Assembly (NCBI GenBank): GCA_963693305.1
Contig: OY855908.1
Location: 32,941,805-33,005,804, forward strand
Direction of reading: 5' to 3'
DNA: 64,000 nucleotides
From: Meandrina meandrites
Taxonomy: Eukaryota; Cnidaria; Anthozoa; Scleractinia; Meandrinidae
Shown in pieces: positions 1-12,200 of this stretch; the first letter of the stretch is position 1, and the number at the start of each line of letters is the position of its first letter. A model generated the notes under the pieces. That model searched no databases, was not told where the DNA came from, and saw only the letters and a list, made by a program, of their open reading frames with translations. The position numbers and the translations under genes are program-made.

Positions 1-141
1 TTGATAGTTAAGTTCTATACCGTAGTGTTTGATTATTTTTCGTCGCTCCGTTATTGCGGATACAGTTTACTTGAATCTTGTTTTGCAAAGAAGGAAAGAT
101 GGACTTCGTATGTTTAGACAAGACTATGTTGTTTATTGCAG

Positions 142-3100
142 AAGTTTTGCCGGGTGCAAATGCACCTCCACCTACCGCTAGTGACGAACAACTTCAAAAC
201 GCAGGAGAAGACGAGGAATCCATTCAACCAGATGACTCGATGGCTTTACCAAGTGAAGAACTACGAGAATCAAGCGATGAAAGTGCCCTTGAAGAAGAAG
301 AAGACATGGATGTCATAAACACAGAGGAAAACCCTTGCCCAGAAGATGGTAAAGATGATCTTGTGGAAGAAGCAACTCTGAAGGAAGCCATGGATGGAGA
401 GTTTCCTTCAAAGGCTGAAGACCAAAATGGCAACGACGTTGAATCAGATAAGCTGGAAATTCAGGAAGATGAAACTCTAAGTAGGGAGCCGACTTTAGTG
501 GAGAATGCAGGACTTCTTCAGCCTGTGAGAATCAAGGTCACTTTTGATGACACAAGCGGTGCAAGCTACGATAAGAGCTATAAAGGACCGCTCATCTCAT
601 TGGAACAGTTGGCGTTCTCCGGTGAGGATCTTACAGACATCATGTTCTGCAAACATTTTAACGCCTCGGTGACCGGGCGAGAGAGCAGTGCGGGTGAAGT
701 GGCCAGCAAGAATTACCTTGAGTGCGCTGAAAGCATCTTGGAGCAAGGCATCAAGCGGTGTCTAGCTTCTTATAATGCCCAGGTAATGCAGTCCTCAAAT
801 GCCAGGATCATGAACTTGGTGACGTTCCGTGAGGCACTTCAACATGCAGCGCGTCTGAGCCGAGCACTGGTAAGTTTGTTGTTTTGCTACAACAATTGCA
901 TATTTACAGCTGACATCCAGAAAAGTGCAATGTGGCTTCCTTAGAAGCTGAGAGCGATGTGCAATTCCTTTAGACATTCGTGTAAGGAATTGTTTCCCTG
1001 CATTAAGCGGAAAGTTAAGATCACAAACAGACTACATGATTGGGAGACGTGCGGCCCATTCTAAATACTTACTTACTTAATCCTCTTCGTTCCTAAGTGG
1101 AACATAGGTCCTCAACTAGTGCGCGCCACCTAACCCTATTTTGTGCAGTGCCTTTTGCCTCATTCCACGTAACATGCTTCGCCGCCAACTCTGCCATTCT
1201 TGTGCGTCTCCAGCTGTGTTGGGGTCTCCCTCTCTTTCGCTTCCCCTGTGGGTTCCACTCTAGTGCCCTCTTGACTACGTGTCCATCTGGTTTCCTCAGT
1301 GTGTGGCCAATCCAGCCCCAAGCTCTCTGTCTTATCTCTTCCTCTATCGGTCGTTGCCCTGTTTGACTCCAAAGGTCCTTGTTGCTGATTTTTCTAGGCC
1401 ACCAAATCCGCAAGATGTTCCTCAGGCTCTTATTGATAAACACTTGCAACTTCTGCTCCAATCCCTTGGTCAGCCTCCAAGTTTCAGAACCATACAAGAG
1501 CACCGCCTTCACATTTGACCCAAAGACTCTCAGCTTGGTCTTGGTTGTTAGTGCCGTGGATCGCCATATTGGTCTCAGCATCGCAAATGCCTGTCTTGCC
1601 TTTCCAATTCGTGCCTGAATGTCCTCGTCAGTGCCTCCCTTCTTGCTTACAATGCTCCCAAGGTATGTGAACTCATCCACTTCCTCAACCCGCTCCCCAG
1701 CTACCGACACACCATCACCACGTTTGGTACCAATACGCATCAGCTTTGTCTTGGTGGCATTGATCTTCAGGCCTACCTTCGCACTTTGTACCTCCAAGGC
1801 CCGTGTCTTATCCCTCATATCCTGTATTCTGTGCGACAGTAGGGCCAGATCATCGGCAAAATCAAGATCTTCTAATGATGTCGTAAAGGTCCACTGAATA
1901 CCTCTTTTCCTGTCAAAGGCTGTCCTCGTCACCCAATCCAGGGCAACCAGAAACAGCAAGGGAGATAGCAGGCAGCCTTGTCTTACCCCGGTCCTCATAT
2001 CCAATGGTTGAGTCTTCTGTCCATTGTGTACCACCTGTGCGGAGAAACCCTCATAGAGAACTTTGATGATGGTGACTATCTTGTCTGGCAACCCGTAGTG
2101 ACGCAACAACCTCCACAAAACATCTCTACTGATACTATCGAAGGCCTTCTCAAAATCGATAAAGTTGATGTACAAGGAGGACTGCCACTCGATACTCTGT
2201 TCTATAATAATCCGCAGTGTTGCTATTTGATCCGTGCAGCTTCGACCTGCTCTAAAGCCCGCCTGTTCCTCTCTTAGCTTTTCGTCCAACGCAATCTTGA
2301 TGCGCTCCAGGATCACTCTGCAAAACACCTTACTTGCCATGTTCAGCAACATAATGCCACGCCAGTTTTTACAGTAGCTCAGATCGCCTTTCTTGGGCAG
2401 CTTGATTAGCAAACCTTTTCTCCACTCCTCTGGTATCTTCTCCTCACTCCATATCCTGTTGCAGAGATCCAGAAGAACCTCCTCTGATGTGTCCCCTCCC
2501 GCCTTAATTGCCTCTGGTGGAATATTGTCACATCCTGCAGCCTTCCCGTTTTTTAACTTCTTTATAGCATTCTTGATTTCAATACGTGTAACGTGACCTG
2601 TCCTGATGTTAAGCTCGTCATTTGGCTCCACCTCTGGCGGGTTGATCGGCTCCTCATGGTTAAGCACTGTTTGAAAGTGCTCCCTCCACCGGTGCATCTC
2701 CTCCTCTGCTGTCCTGAGCAACACGCCTGCCTCGTTTCTCACTGGCTTACAAGTATTTTGGAACCTCCCACTTAGCTTTCTAGTGATCTCATACAAAGTC
2801 CTTGCATCACCTCTCTTTCCAGCCTCCTCAGCTCTCTCAGCTTCTGCTTCCACATACGCCCTCCTGTCTCTCCTACACCTCCTCTTCACCTCCCTATTTA
2901 ACTCTTGATACCTTTTACTTGCCTCTCTCTTCTGGTTTCTTGTTCTGGCCATGTTTGTGGTGTTTTTTGCCACCTTTCGCTGCTCGATTAACTCCCAAGT
3001 CTCCTCGCTGATCCACTCCTTCCTGTTTGCCTTTGCCCTACCCAGCACCTGCTCGCAGGTCTCCACATAACCTTGTTCAATCTGCCTCCATTCATCATCC

Positions 3101-5228
3101 ACTGACAGTTCCTCCTCCTCCATCAACTGCTGCAGACCCTCAAATCTGTTATGCAGTGCTAGCTTGAATGCGTTCCTAACCTCCAGATCTTTCAGCTTGC
3201 TGACATCAAAACGCACTCGGCCACTATCCCCCTTTCTCACTTTGGCAATCCTTAGCCTGACTTTTGCCATCAACAGGTGGTGGTCTGACCCAACGTCTGC
3301 TCCACGCATCGCGCGAACGTCCTGCAGTGAGCTCCTCCATCTCTTGCTAAATGCCAGGTGGTCGATCTGATTCACAATACCACCATCAGGAGACCTCCAT
3401 GTCCGCTTGTGACACTCCCTATGGGGGAACAGCGTTCCACCTATTACCAGTTCATTTGCCTGACAGAAGTCCGCCCATCTCTCACCATTTTCATTCATCT
3501 CAGCTCTTGCTCCATGTTTACCCATCACCTCCTCTCTGCCTGTGTTATCCATTCCCATCTTAGCATTCATATCTCCCATGACGATCTTCACATCTCTACA
3601 TGGCACCTGCTCCAAAACCATCTGTAGCTGGTCGTAGAAATCATCCTTCGCCTCCTCCTTTGCCTCATTTGTTGGGGCATAGCATTGCAAGATGGTAACC
3701 TTCTGCCACCTCGAGTTGAACCGGGCTCTAATTATCCTCTCAGACACTGGCTCCCATTCCAGCAGACATTGTGCAGCTTCTTTGGACAGAATAAAGCCAA
3801 CTCCTCTCTCATGATTTTCACCTTCATCCATTCCTGAGTATAGTACAGTTTCGCCTGTAGCTACCCTCAACTTCCCACAAGAGTTCCATCTCATTTCACT
3901 TACTCCTAGAATACTAATACCATACCTCTGCATCTCCTTGATCACCTGTGCGCACTTACCAGTCTCAAACATTGTCCTAACATTCCATTGCCCGATCTTC
4001 ACACACGCTTTTGGCGACAGCAATTTTGTCGGCGGTTTATGCGTCATTCGCTGCTTCGCACGTTGTTCCAACCGGGTGTTAACATCTTTTACCCCTGCTT
4101 CCCGATAGGGTGCAGTGGTAGTTCTAGCTTCGGTTTCTGTAATAAATAGCATTTTCTGGGAGCGGGTTATCAGCCCGCCGCCCAACCCCCAACCTGGAGG
4201 ACCAGGGACTGTTCTTCGTCTGGCCTCTACCCTTCGACCAATCCGGCATGGTTAGACCTGCCAGGGAACAAAGTCCCCGCCGGCACAGCTCTCCGGGTCA
4301 TGGAGACACACAAGCTTCACCACCGCGGCAAGGTGTCAGCCCAAGGTGAAGCCATTCTAAATAGTTAAACATAAAGTACAACTATCAGTAATATTTATTC
4401 TACTTTATGCGTTATCTCAACTTCGATGTTTTTGAAATAAGAACCCGCAAACCCACTTTAAAAACAACTGCGGAAATATAATCTCAACAATGGTTCGCAG
4501 GGGCCCGTTTCTCGAAACCCCCAGAAACTTCTAGGGCCCGCAAAGCCTTTTTTAGTTATCTGTATGTTAAAAACAGAGAAGTGTAGAAGGTTTCAGATTT
4601 CGCTTCGGCTTTCCGGGTGCGAAAACTTTTCGAGACCTTGGAGAAACGGGTCCCTGGTAGCTGTAGTGGTACTGGTTATGCACAAATTACAGTAGTGTAG
4701 GTTATGTTAGTTAGGTTAAGACCAGACTGCATTGTCACTGTAAAGTCCTTCACAGAGATGTGGCAATAAAGTTTGTATTGTCTAGTATTGTACTGTTCAC
4801 AGCGTATTTATTTTTCAACGCAAAATGAAGTGAGAGAAACAGCAAAGGAAACGAACACAAGAGCGAAGCACGAGGGCTTGGGAGCGGGAGGCGAGCAAAA
4901 CGATCGGAAACAGAGAGCTGTGAACAGTTTGTTTGGCCAGATTGCAACGAATTGTGACTTATTGTATCAGTATTTACATTTTACAATCGATTTGTTATTT
5001 TTGTTAAGGCCACAGCTGGAGGGCATGCTCTGTTGCTGTCTGATCTTGGTTACGGAAGAAGGACACTAACCAGAGTTACTGCACATGCAGCTTGTTGTAA
5101 GGTTGGTACAGGGTGGTTGTTTGGATTTAGCAAGCATTTCGTTTGAATTATTTGTTTGGAGTCAATGAGAGGCAGATAAACTCACCCGTCTCTCCGTACT
5201 TTCGTCCTTCTGTACGTCCGGTGGGTTG

Positions 5229-5259
<31 letters not shown>

Positions 5260-6258
5260 GGTCGGTCGGTCGGTTGGTCTGCCTGTCTTTCATCAGTAAG
5301 AAGTCTAAAAAAAATAATTGTTTTCTGTGTTTGTTATTTCAGCTGATAGAAGTACAACGAAGCCAGTTCCAAAGCCAAGAAGACCTCAGACAGCAGATCA
5401 AAGTCGCGTCATTCATCGCTGGTCTTCAAGGAAAACCCGTAGTGCTGTTTGTACCAGAAGGTGTCAATGATGACTCGATGCAGGACATCTGCTCACTGAT
5501 GGCTGAAGGTAAATTTGTTATTGCAAAACCTAATCACTTTTGTGATAGTACCGACTTGTTTAAATGTTTTGACTTGCTTCCCTATGGATTGACCAAGTAA
5601 CTGACCGATTGACCGAACCACCGACCAACCGACCTACCTACCAACCAACCAACCAACTGACCGACCCACTGACCCACCGACCGGATTAAATATTAAGTCT
5701 TTGACATTAATCTTATTCATTTTTTCAGGTACATGCCCCGGACTGTACACACCCAACGAGCTGTTCATGATATCCAATCAGCTCCTTCCAGGTGGTAAAC
5801 GAGGAGCTCGCAGAGTAGAAAACCAAGACATTGCGCAGGAGCGATATTTCCGCCGCGTCAAGTCGCACCTTCATGTGGTAGTTTGCTTAAAATACAGAAA
5901 GCTTGACTTGTCTAACTCGCTGGAGCAAAACCAGTTGTACAAGTTCCCAGCACTGGTGACAAGGAGTTGCTGTGTCGATATTTACCGAGCGTGGCCTCAC
6001 GAAGCGCTCGTGAGCGTAGCACAGAAACAACTAGCAGAAGAAGAAAGCGTGTTTAGTCTTTTACCACTGAAAAGGCGGGAAAAAGACGCCCAGTCCGCAG
6101 CTGTCTGCTCAATAATGGCACATGTTCATCTCTCCTCTAGAAGTATGGTGGAGAGGATCTACGGAATGAAGGCGTTGAAATTCTACTCGCCCGATACGTA
6201 CTTGGATTTTATTGATTTTTTCAGGAAGATATGCAAGAGGTTATGCGTGAAAGAAAAG
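142..6258 (+). CDS. Dynein exons 1-4: acidic insertion and AAA4 module
   Basis: The exon at 142-869 starts with about 125 residues rich in Glu, Asp and Ser. It then enters the AAA3/AAA4 junction, ending MNLVTFREALQHAARLSRAL, which matches the usual dynein helix before the AAA4 P-loop. The next exon (5009-5101) is too short to stand out as an ORF; it supplies GGHALLLSDLGYGRRTLTR, the AAA4 Walker A position, with Arg where lysine is expected. Exons 5343-5508 and 5729-6258 continue AAA4: FIAGLQGKPVVLFVPEG at the Walker B strand and GLYTPNELF at the position of the usual EVPNLF/DE segment, then the AAA4 lid down to the start of the stalk. The 4.1-kb first intron is long because it contains a LINE. 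Confidence 0.9.
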
Positions 6259-9200
6259 GTGAGAAGAAGAGTTATAATGGCAAATGATCGGAGAAAAACA
6301 ACAGATTTTACTTATCTGGATAGCTGCAAAATGTTCAGAGAGTGGGGCCTCAGATGACAAAGAAAGTAAACCTGTACTATAAAGCATAACCAAACTTATT
6401 TATCCTGATAATGATAATGATGAAAAGTTCTAGAAATGCCTTGATATATTCTGAAAAGATCTAAGTCTCATTTTAGGTCACGTTCGTGCTTTAGGATGCT
6501 GTTTTAGTTTGCACAACTGTTTATTAGCACTTTGGAATTGGTCTTGCGTAAGAGAACTCTCACTTAACGGATTTGAACAAATTTCAAACAGCCAAAATGT
6601 ATATTTTTTTTGGCGTAAGAAACCTAAAAATAATGGGCCATTAGTATTAACAATTGCTATACTAGAGCACTGAAACTGTTAACAAGCATCTTTGGCTGCG
6701 GATGGCTTCGATGTAAATGGATTGCAACTTGAAAATTAAGTCTAAACTTTTGAAGTTGTTTTCGAGAGTTGTCAAAAAAAAGTTCAATATTTATAGCTTT
6801 AGTTTAACTGATTTCTATCTGCAAATAACGGTCATGTCTTCGCTTACATGTTCAAAAATAACGTTTTTCATGGCTTAGTTGCCTACCACTAGTTTGAGAA
6901 CAGTTTAGACCAAAAATCTGCGAACTTCCCGTGATGTAGCTCCATTTAATGCACTCTCTACAAACTTTACCGCATACAACTATTAATTTTCCAGGAGGAG
7001 GTGGCTCACTTGGACAAAGCTATTAAAAGAATAGACGAAGCTACTCATAGCCTCAACAAGATGCAACGAGAACTGGATCAACTGGCTCCAGTGTTTGAAG
7101 CGTCCAAGACAGACGTGCAGCTACGGCAGGAGACGGTGGAAGCTTGTCAGAAGGAGTACGCTGCGGCTAAGGACAGATGTAAGAAACAGGAGAAGGATAT
7201 CGAGGACATGCAGGGACCCATTGAAATCCTCAAAAGGGAGGCTCAAGCTGAATTTGAAAAGGTCAGTATTAAGATAATTACGATAAATACTTTGATCATC
7301 GTTAGTCGTGACTAGCTTACCTTGTTGGAGACGCTGATTTCCATTTCGTAAAAGGTCGAAGCTGTCTTTGGTAACTAAGTCTTTTGTAATGGCCGATGCC
7401 ATTTCTGCTTTCTTTAATTGGAACCGATTAGGTCGAAGCTGTGCTCTGACCTTGAGATAAAATTAAGCCTAGGTAAAACGATAATGAGACCTTAGTTAGA
7501 ATCACAGGTGCGTTAGCTTTTACTGAAAAGGGGTAGGAACAGCTATCATAAATGTGCCAGTTGAGTAAGGCACCTTATATAATTAAAGTTTTCAGAGAGT
7601 TAGCTGATCAACGTGGACAGTGGTGTAGTTGCGAGGGAGGGGTGTTTACATGCTAAAAGTTCCTGGTTCGATTTTGGGTGGTGGCTTGCATGGAGAATAT
7701 TGTTGTTGAATTGAGTGCGTCACGCCAGTTTTCTTTCGTTGTCCTGCATATTTTGTCTGTTTGCAGCCCCTCTTAAAGAGCGTGAAAAGATTATTACACC
7801 TACTGCTTGATCACAATCAGTGAAATAAAATGCTGGGCCATTTATTTAAAAGTGGACATTGACATTGACAATGACATTGACCCAGCGTTTATTTGAGGCA
7901 AAGCGTTAAGCTGAAATGGTATTTCTGTGCTTCGACTATCTACATTCAATATGGTCCTTTGGGTTGGAGGTCCACCATTTTTAGATTCGTGTGGTCTATT
8001 TTGGACCAAATTGTGTGGTTCTAGATACATTCTACCTAATGTCCTTCACTTTTACCTGCCTTGTAACTTCCTAGCAAACTGTCTTCAAAACGCATGAAAT
8101 GCTGTCTAAGATAACCTATTTTTTCAGACTTTGCAGGGGGAGGATAGCCCCACACCCCCCTACGCTCTCGAGCCTGCGACGCTCGGAATTAAGTGCCGGA
8201 AGCTCTCATGCGCACCCACCCCCATGCAAAATCCTGGCTACGGGCCTGTTAAGGTCCCTAAAGTAACTCGATATATATCGATGTTCTTTTTAAGGTCAAC
8301 CCCTTGTTTGAGGCGGCATGGAAGGCCATCAATTCACTTGACATCCACGATGTGGAAGAAATCAGAAGTTACCGAACTCCACCAATGCTTGTCAAATTGG
8401 TTGTGGATGCAATTTGTCTCCTGTTTGAAAAGGAACAGACGTAGGTTTCTAAGTCTTTTTCACAATTTGTTTTGAGAATCACATGTCTCTTATTTTTACC
8501 TTATTTTTCTTAATTCTAATTGTTTTATTTTGGCTCCAGCTGGGAAGAGGGCAAGCTCCTCCTCAACCGAAGCAACTTCTTTAAAGACTTGGAATTCTAC
8601 AACATGACGAACATGCCTGATTCCATTTTCAATGGACTCAGACGTTTTTATGACAATCCGTCGTTCCGTGCGGATGTAGTCCAGGGTGGCAGCATGGCTG
8701 CCAGGTCTTTGTGCATGTGGGTGCGAGCTGTGTACGAGTTTTGTTTGGTACACAGAGCCTTAGAACCTAAACGACAGCAGCTGCAGAGGGCAGAGCAGGA
8801 GCTTGAAAAGGTAAGGCATGTTCCCAGTGATCTTAGAAAAGGTAACGTTACCTGTGTCGGTCTTATCCGGAATAAGATGGTTAGATCCGAATGCGAATGT
8901 GACAAAGGGTTCGAGATTTCCAAGGTTTTGAGCCGCAAAACGATGTGAACGGAAAGTTTATGTTCGTTTTTTTTGACACGCTTTCCTCCCACCAACATTT
9001 GATAATGGTTTTGATGAAAAGTCGATAGTGCGCGTCAAAGAAGAGAACGTTCAACTTCATGTTGACGTCCATGAGACAAAAATGCCTGTGCTTAAACGTA
9101 ATGTAGCGGAATTTAGACATAAAAAACCCACCAAATTGAGTGAAATATATAAAAAACGACTAAATGTTTAGTAAAGATTGTTACAGAGCAAATGGAACAA

Positions 9201-12200
9201 GATACGAATTGGTAAGTATTGAAGATTTAATACGGATTGCGATATGGGTTTGTGAAAAACTGGTTTGTTTGTGTCTAGACTGTTTACAGTCCCCTATTTT
9301 TCCGTGAAGTCGTAGAGGTCGATCGTTGAGGCCGAGGGGTCGCCATCTTGGTTTCTTAATGCGAGCGAAAACTGGGGAGAGTAAAAACTGTCCTTGGGTA
9401 TGGACGCTGGGGGTTTCTCCCAGTGCCCCTACCCACGGGCATTTTGCACTCTCCCTAGTTTTCACTCACATAACCAGGGTGTCGGCCGCTCAAACTCAAC
9501 GATCTAGTTTGTAACCTTTATTTATAACGCACCATCCTAAAACAACTAAACTTCGTTGGTTATGTTGCTCACAGAGAGTAGAAGAGGGCTACATGTTTCA
9601 TGCCTTTTCTCGGTGCTTTGCTGAAAACTTGATTGTAACTTTGCAGGCGAAGTCCATTCTTGGGGAGATGCGAGTGAGATGCAATGCCGTCAAACAAGAA
9701 CTTGAGTCCAATATCCAGCTGTATAAAGACAGTGTAAAACATTCCAGAACTGTCGAAAAACAGATCCAAGTAAGTCATTTCAAGTCAGATTTTAAACCCA
9801 TGTTATTGGGTTGCTGTGTATCTATTGCATCATTGAGTTGTTGAGTACTCGAGCATTAAATCAAATGGGCTTTTCTTTAAATCCTGCCCTGGCCAAATCC
9901 TTGGTTGCCAACCAAGGAGGCAACCAAGGACTTGGATTATCCTTTGATGGGAATCGAAGTTGACCTGATTGAACAACCTGGAATTCTACTTGACCAGGCC
10001 TTCAGCTGGAATGGATCGCACTCTGGCAATTCGGAAGGGTAAATTTTAGTTTGATCGTCTAGGTTAGAATATCCTTAACAAAAAGTGTTGATAGTGACTT
10101 CCTTTTGACATCTTAAGGTCGCGCTGGACCCTTGCTATAATTATGTATGCATTTATTTTAAGAGTATGCACGAACTGCGACGACTGAAGCCGACAATAAT
10201 CGAAATATTCATGAGAATATATTTCTTAAAGTTCTTTGTATAAGTAATTACATGTTATTGTTCTCCGCTTTGTGTCCTGTGCGCTGGAACGTAGGGAATT
10301 ATCATAATTCAGCATAATTACATTCGAAGCTTCGAATAAAGCGCACGTTGTTGTAAATACTGACTCGGTAGGTCTTCGGAAGCGGCAAAACCTGCAATTT
10401 TGTGTCCAAGTTTTCTCCACCGATACAGAATTTCATGACTTGATTTGCAGGGAACATAAACTTGGTGTACTCTATTGTGTTCTGGTCAAAACGGATTTTT
10501 AAAATCCCTTTTCAAAAAGAAGATAGCACGTTTCAAAGTTTAGATTTCACATTTTTACCCTGATAGGAGCCAATAACTCCTAGTAATTATTGAATTCGAG
10601 AATTTCGTTCTGACCAGAACACAAAAGAGGTTGTGATTTACCACTAGGTCATATAGTCGTTTAATTTGGTGCGCTATTCTAGCTGGAAACTTGGACACAA
10701 AATCGCATTATCTGCAGATTAACACTTAAGAGCTTGTAACATCAAAGTAATGACCTACGGGAATGTACGAATTGGAGAGGCATTACACTGTTACCAGTCA
10801 TCAGTAAGATCTTTGGAAGAGTGTTGATAAGTAGAATCAAAAGAGGTGTTGACAACATCCTGAGGAAGGAACAAGCAGGTTTTCGAGAGAACAGAAGTAC
10901 CATTGATCAGATCTTTGCTCTCAGGAATATACTTGAACAAGTCAACGAATGGAACGCAACTCTGTACACCCATTTCATAGACTTTGAGAAAGCGTTCGAT
11001 TCTGTACATAGAGAAAGTCTGTGGAACATCATGTCAATGTACGGAATCCCAGAAGAGCTTATCGATTTGGTGAAGGCGATGTACAACAACTTTGAGTGTG
11101 CAGTCCTAGATGAGGGTGAAACAACAGAATGGTTTCAAGTGCAGTCAGGAGTAAAACAAGGTTGCGTCATGTCCGGTTTCTTATTTCTACTTGCAATTGA
11201 CTGGGTCATGAGCAGGACTACGGAAGGTAGAAGAACTGGTATACGATGGAAGTTCACCTCGATCTTAGAAGACCTAGACTTTGCAGACGACATCGCTTTG
11301 TTGTCGTCCAGGTACGTCGACGTAAGAGATAAGACCAGCAGACTAGCCGATGAAGCTGCAAGAGTTGGTCTTAAGATCAATGCAAAGAAGTCAAAAGTCA
11401 TGCGAGTAAATGCCAAAAACGACCAACGAATAGAGCTTAATGGTGAACAGGTAGAAGAGGTGGAAGAGTTTGTGTACTTAGGCGCTTTGCTGGACAAAGA
11501 AGGCGGAACGACCAAGGACATACAGCATAGGCTGAGTAAAGCTAGACAGGCTTTTTATAGGATGCGAAGAATATGGGACAACAGTGAGATTGGCAGAAAG
11601 ACGAAGGTACAATTGTTTAAAACAATTGTTAGGTCAGTTTTGATGTATGGCTGTGAAGCTTGGAAACTTACGAAAATAGAAGCAAAGAAGCTGGACGGTT
11701 TCCAATACAAGTGCATGAAGAGGATTTTAAGAATAAGGTGGCCTCAGACCATTTCCCACCAACAAATCCAGGAGAACACAGGAATGAACAGAACGAGCGA
11801 TGAAATCAGACGTAGAAGATGGAATTGGATTGGACATATAATGAGGAAAGACAAAGAGGAACATTGCGTGACAGCTCTGGAATGGAGACCAGAAGGGAAA
11901 AGAAGGCCGGGCCGACCCAAAACAACATGGAGGAGAATGGTTGAAAATGAAAGGAAAACAGCTGGGTGGCAGTCATGGGCGAATGTTAGAACTCTCGCAG
12001 CAAACCGTCGGGGATGGAAGGAGAATGTCAAAGCCTTATGTGCCTTATGGCATGAAGAGATATAGGAACATCAAAGTAAACGGTCATCTCTCAGTAAAAC
12101 GACAATCGTGATAAAATTCCATCAACCCCTATTATCCTTGATAAGTTTTGAAGGAATCGGTATTCAAAATTCGAAGAATTAAACATTTACAACATGACAC

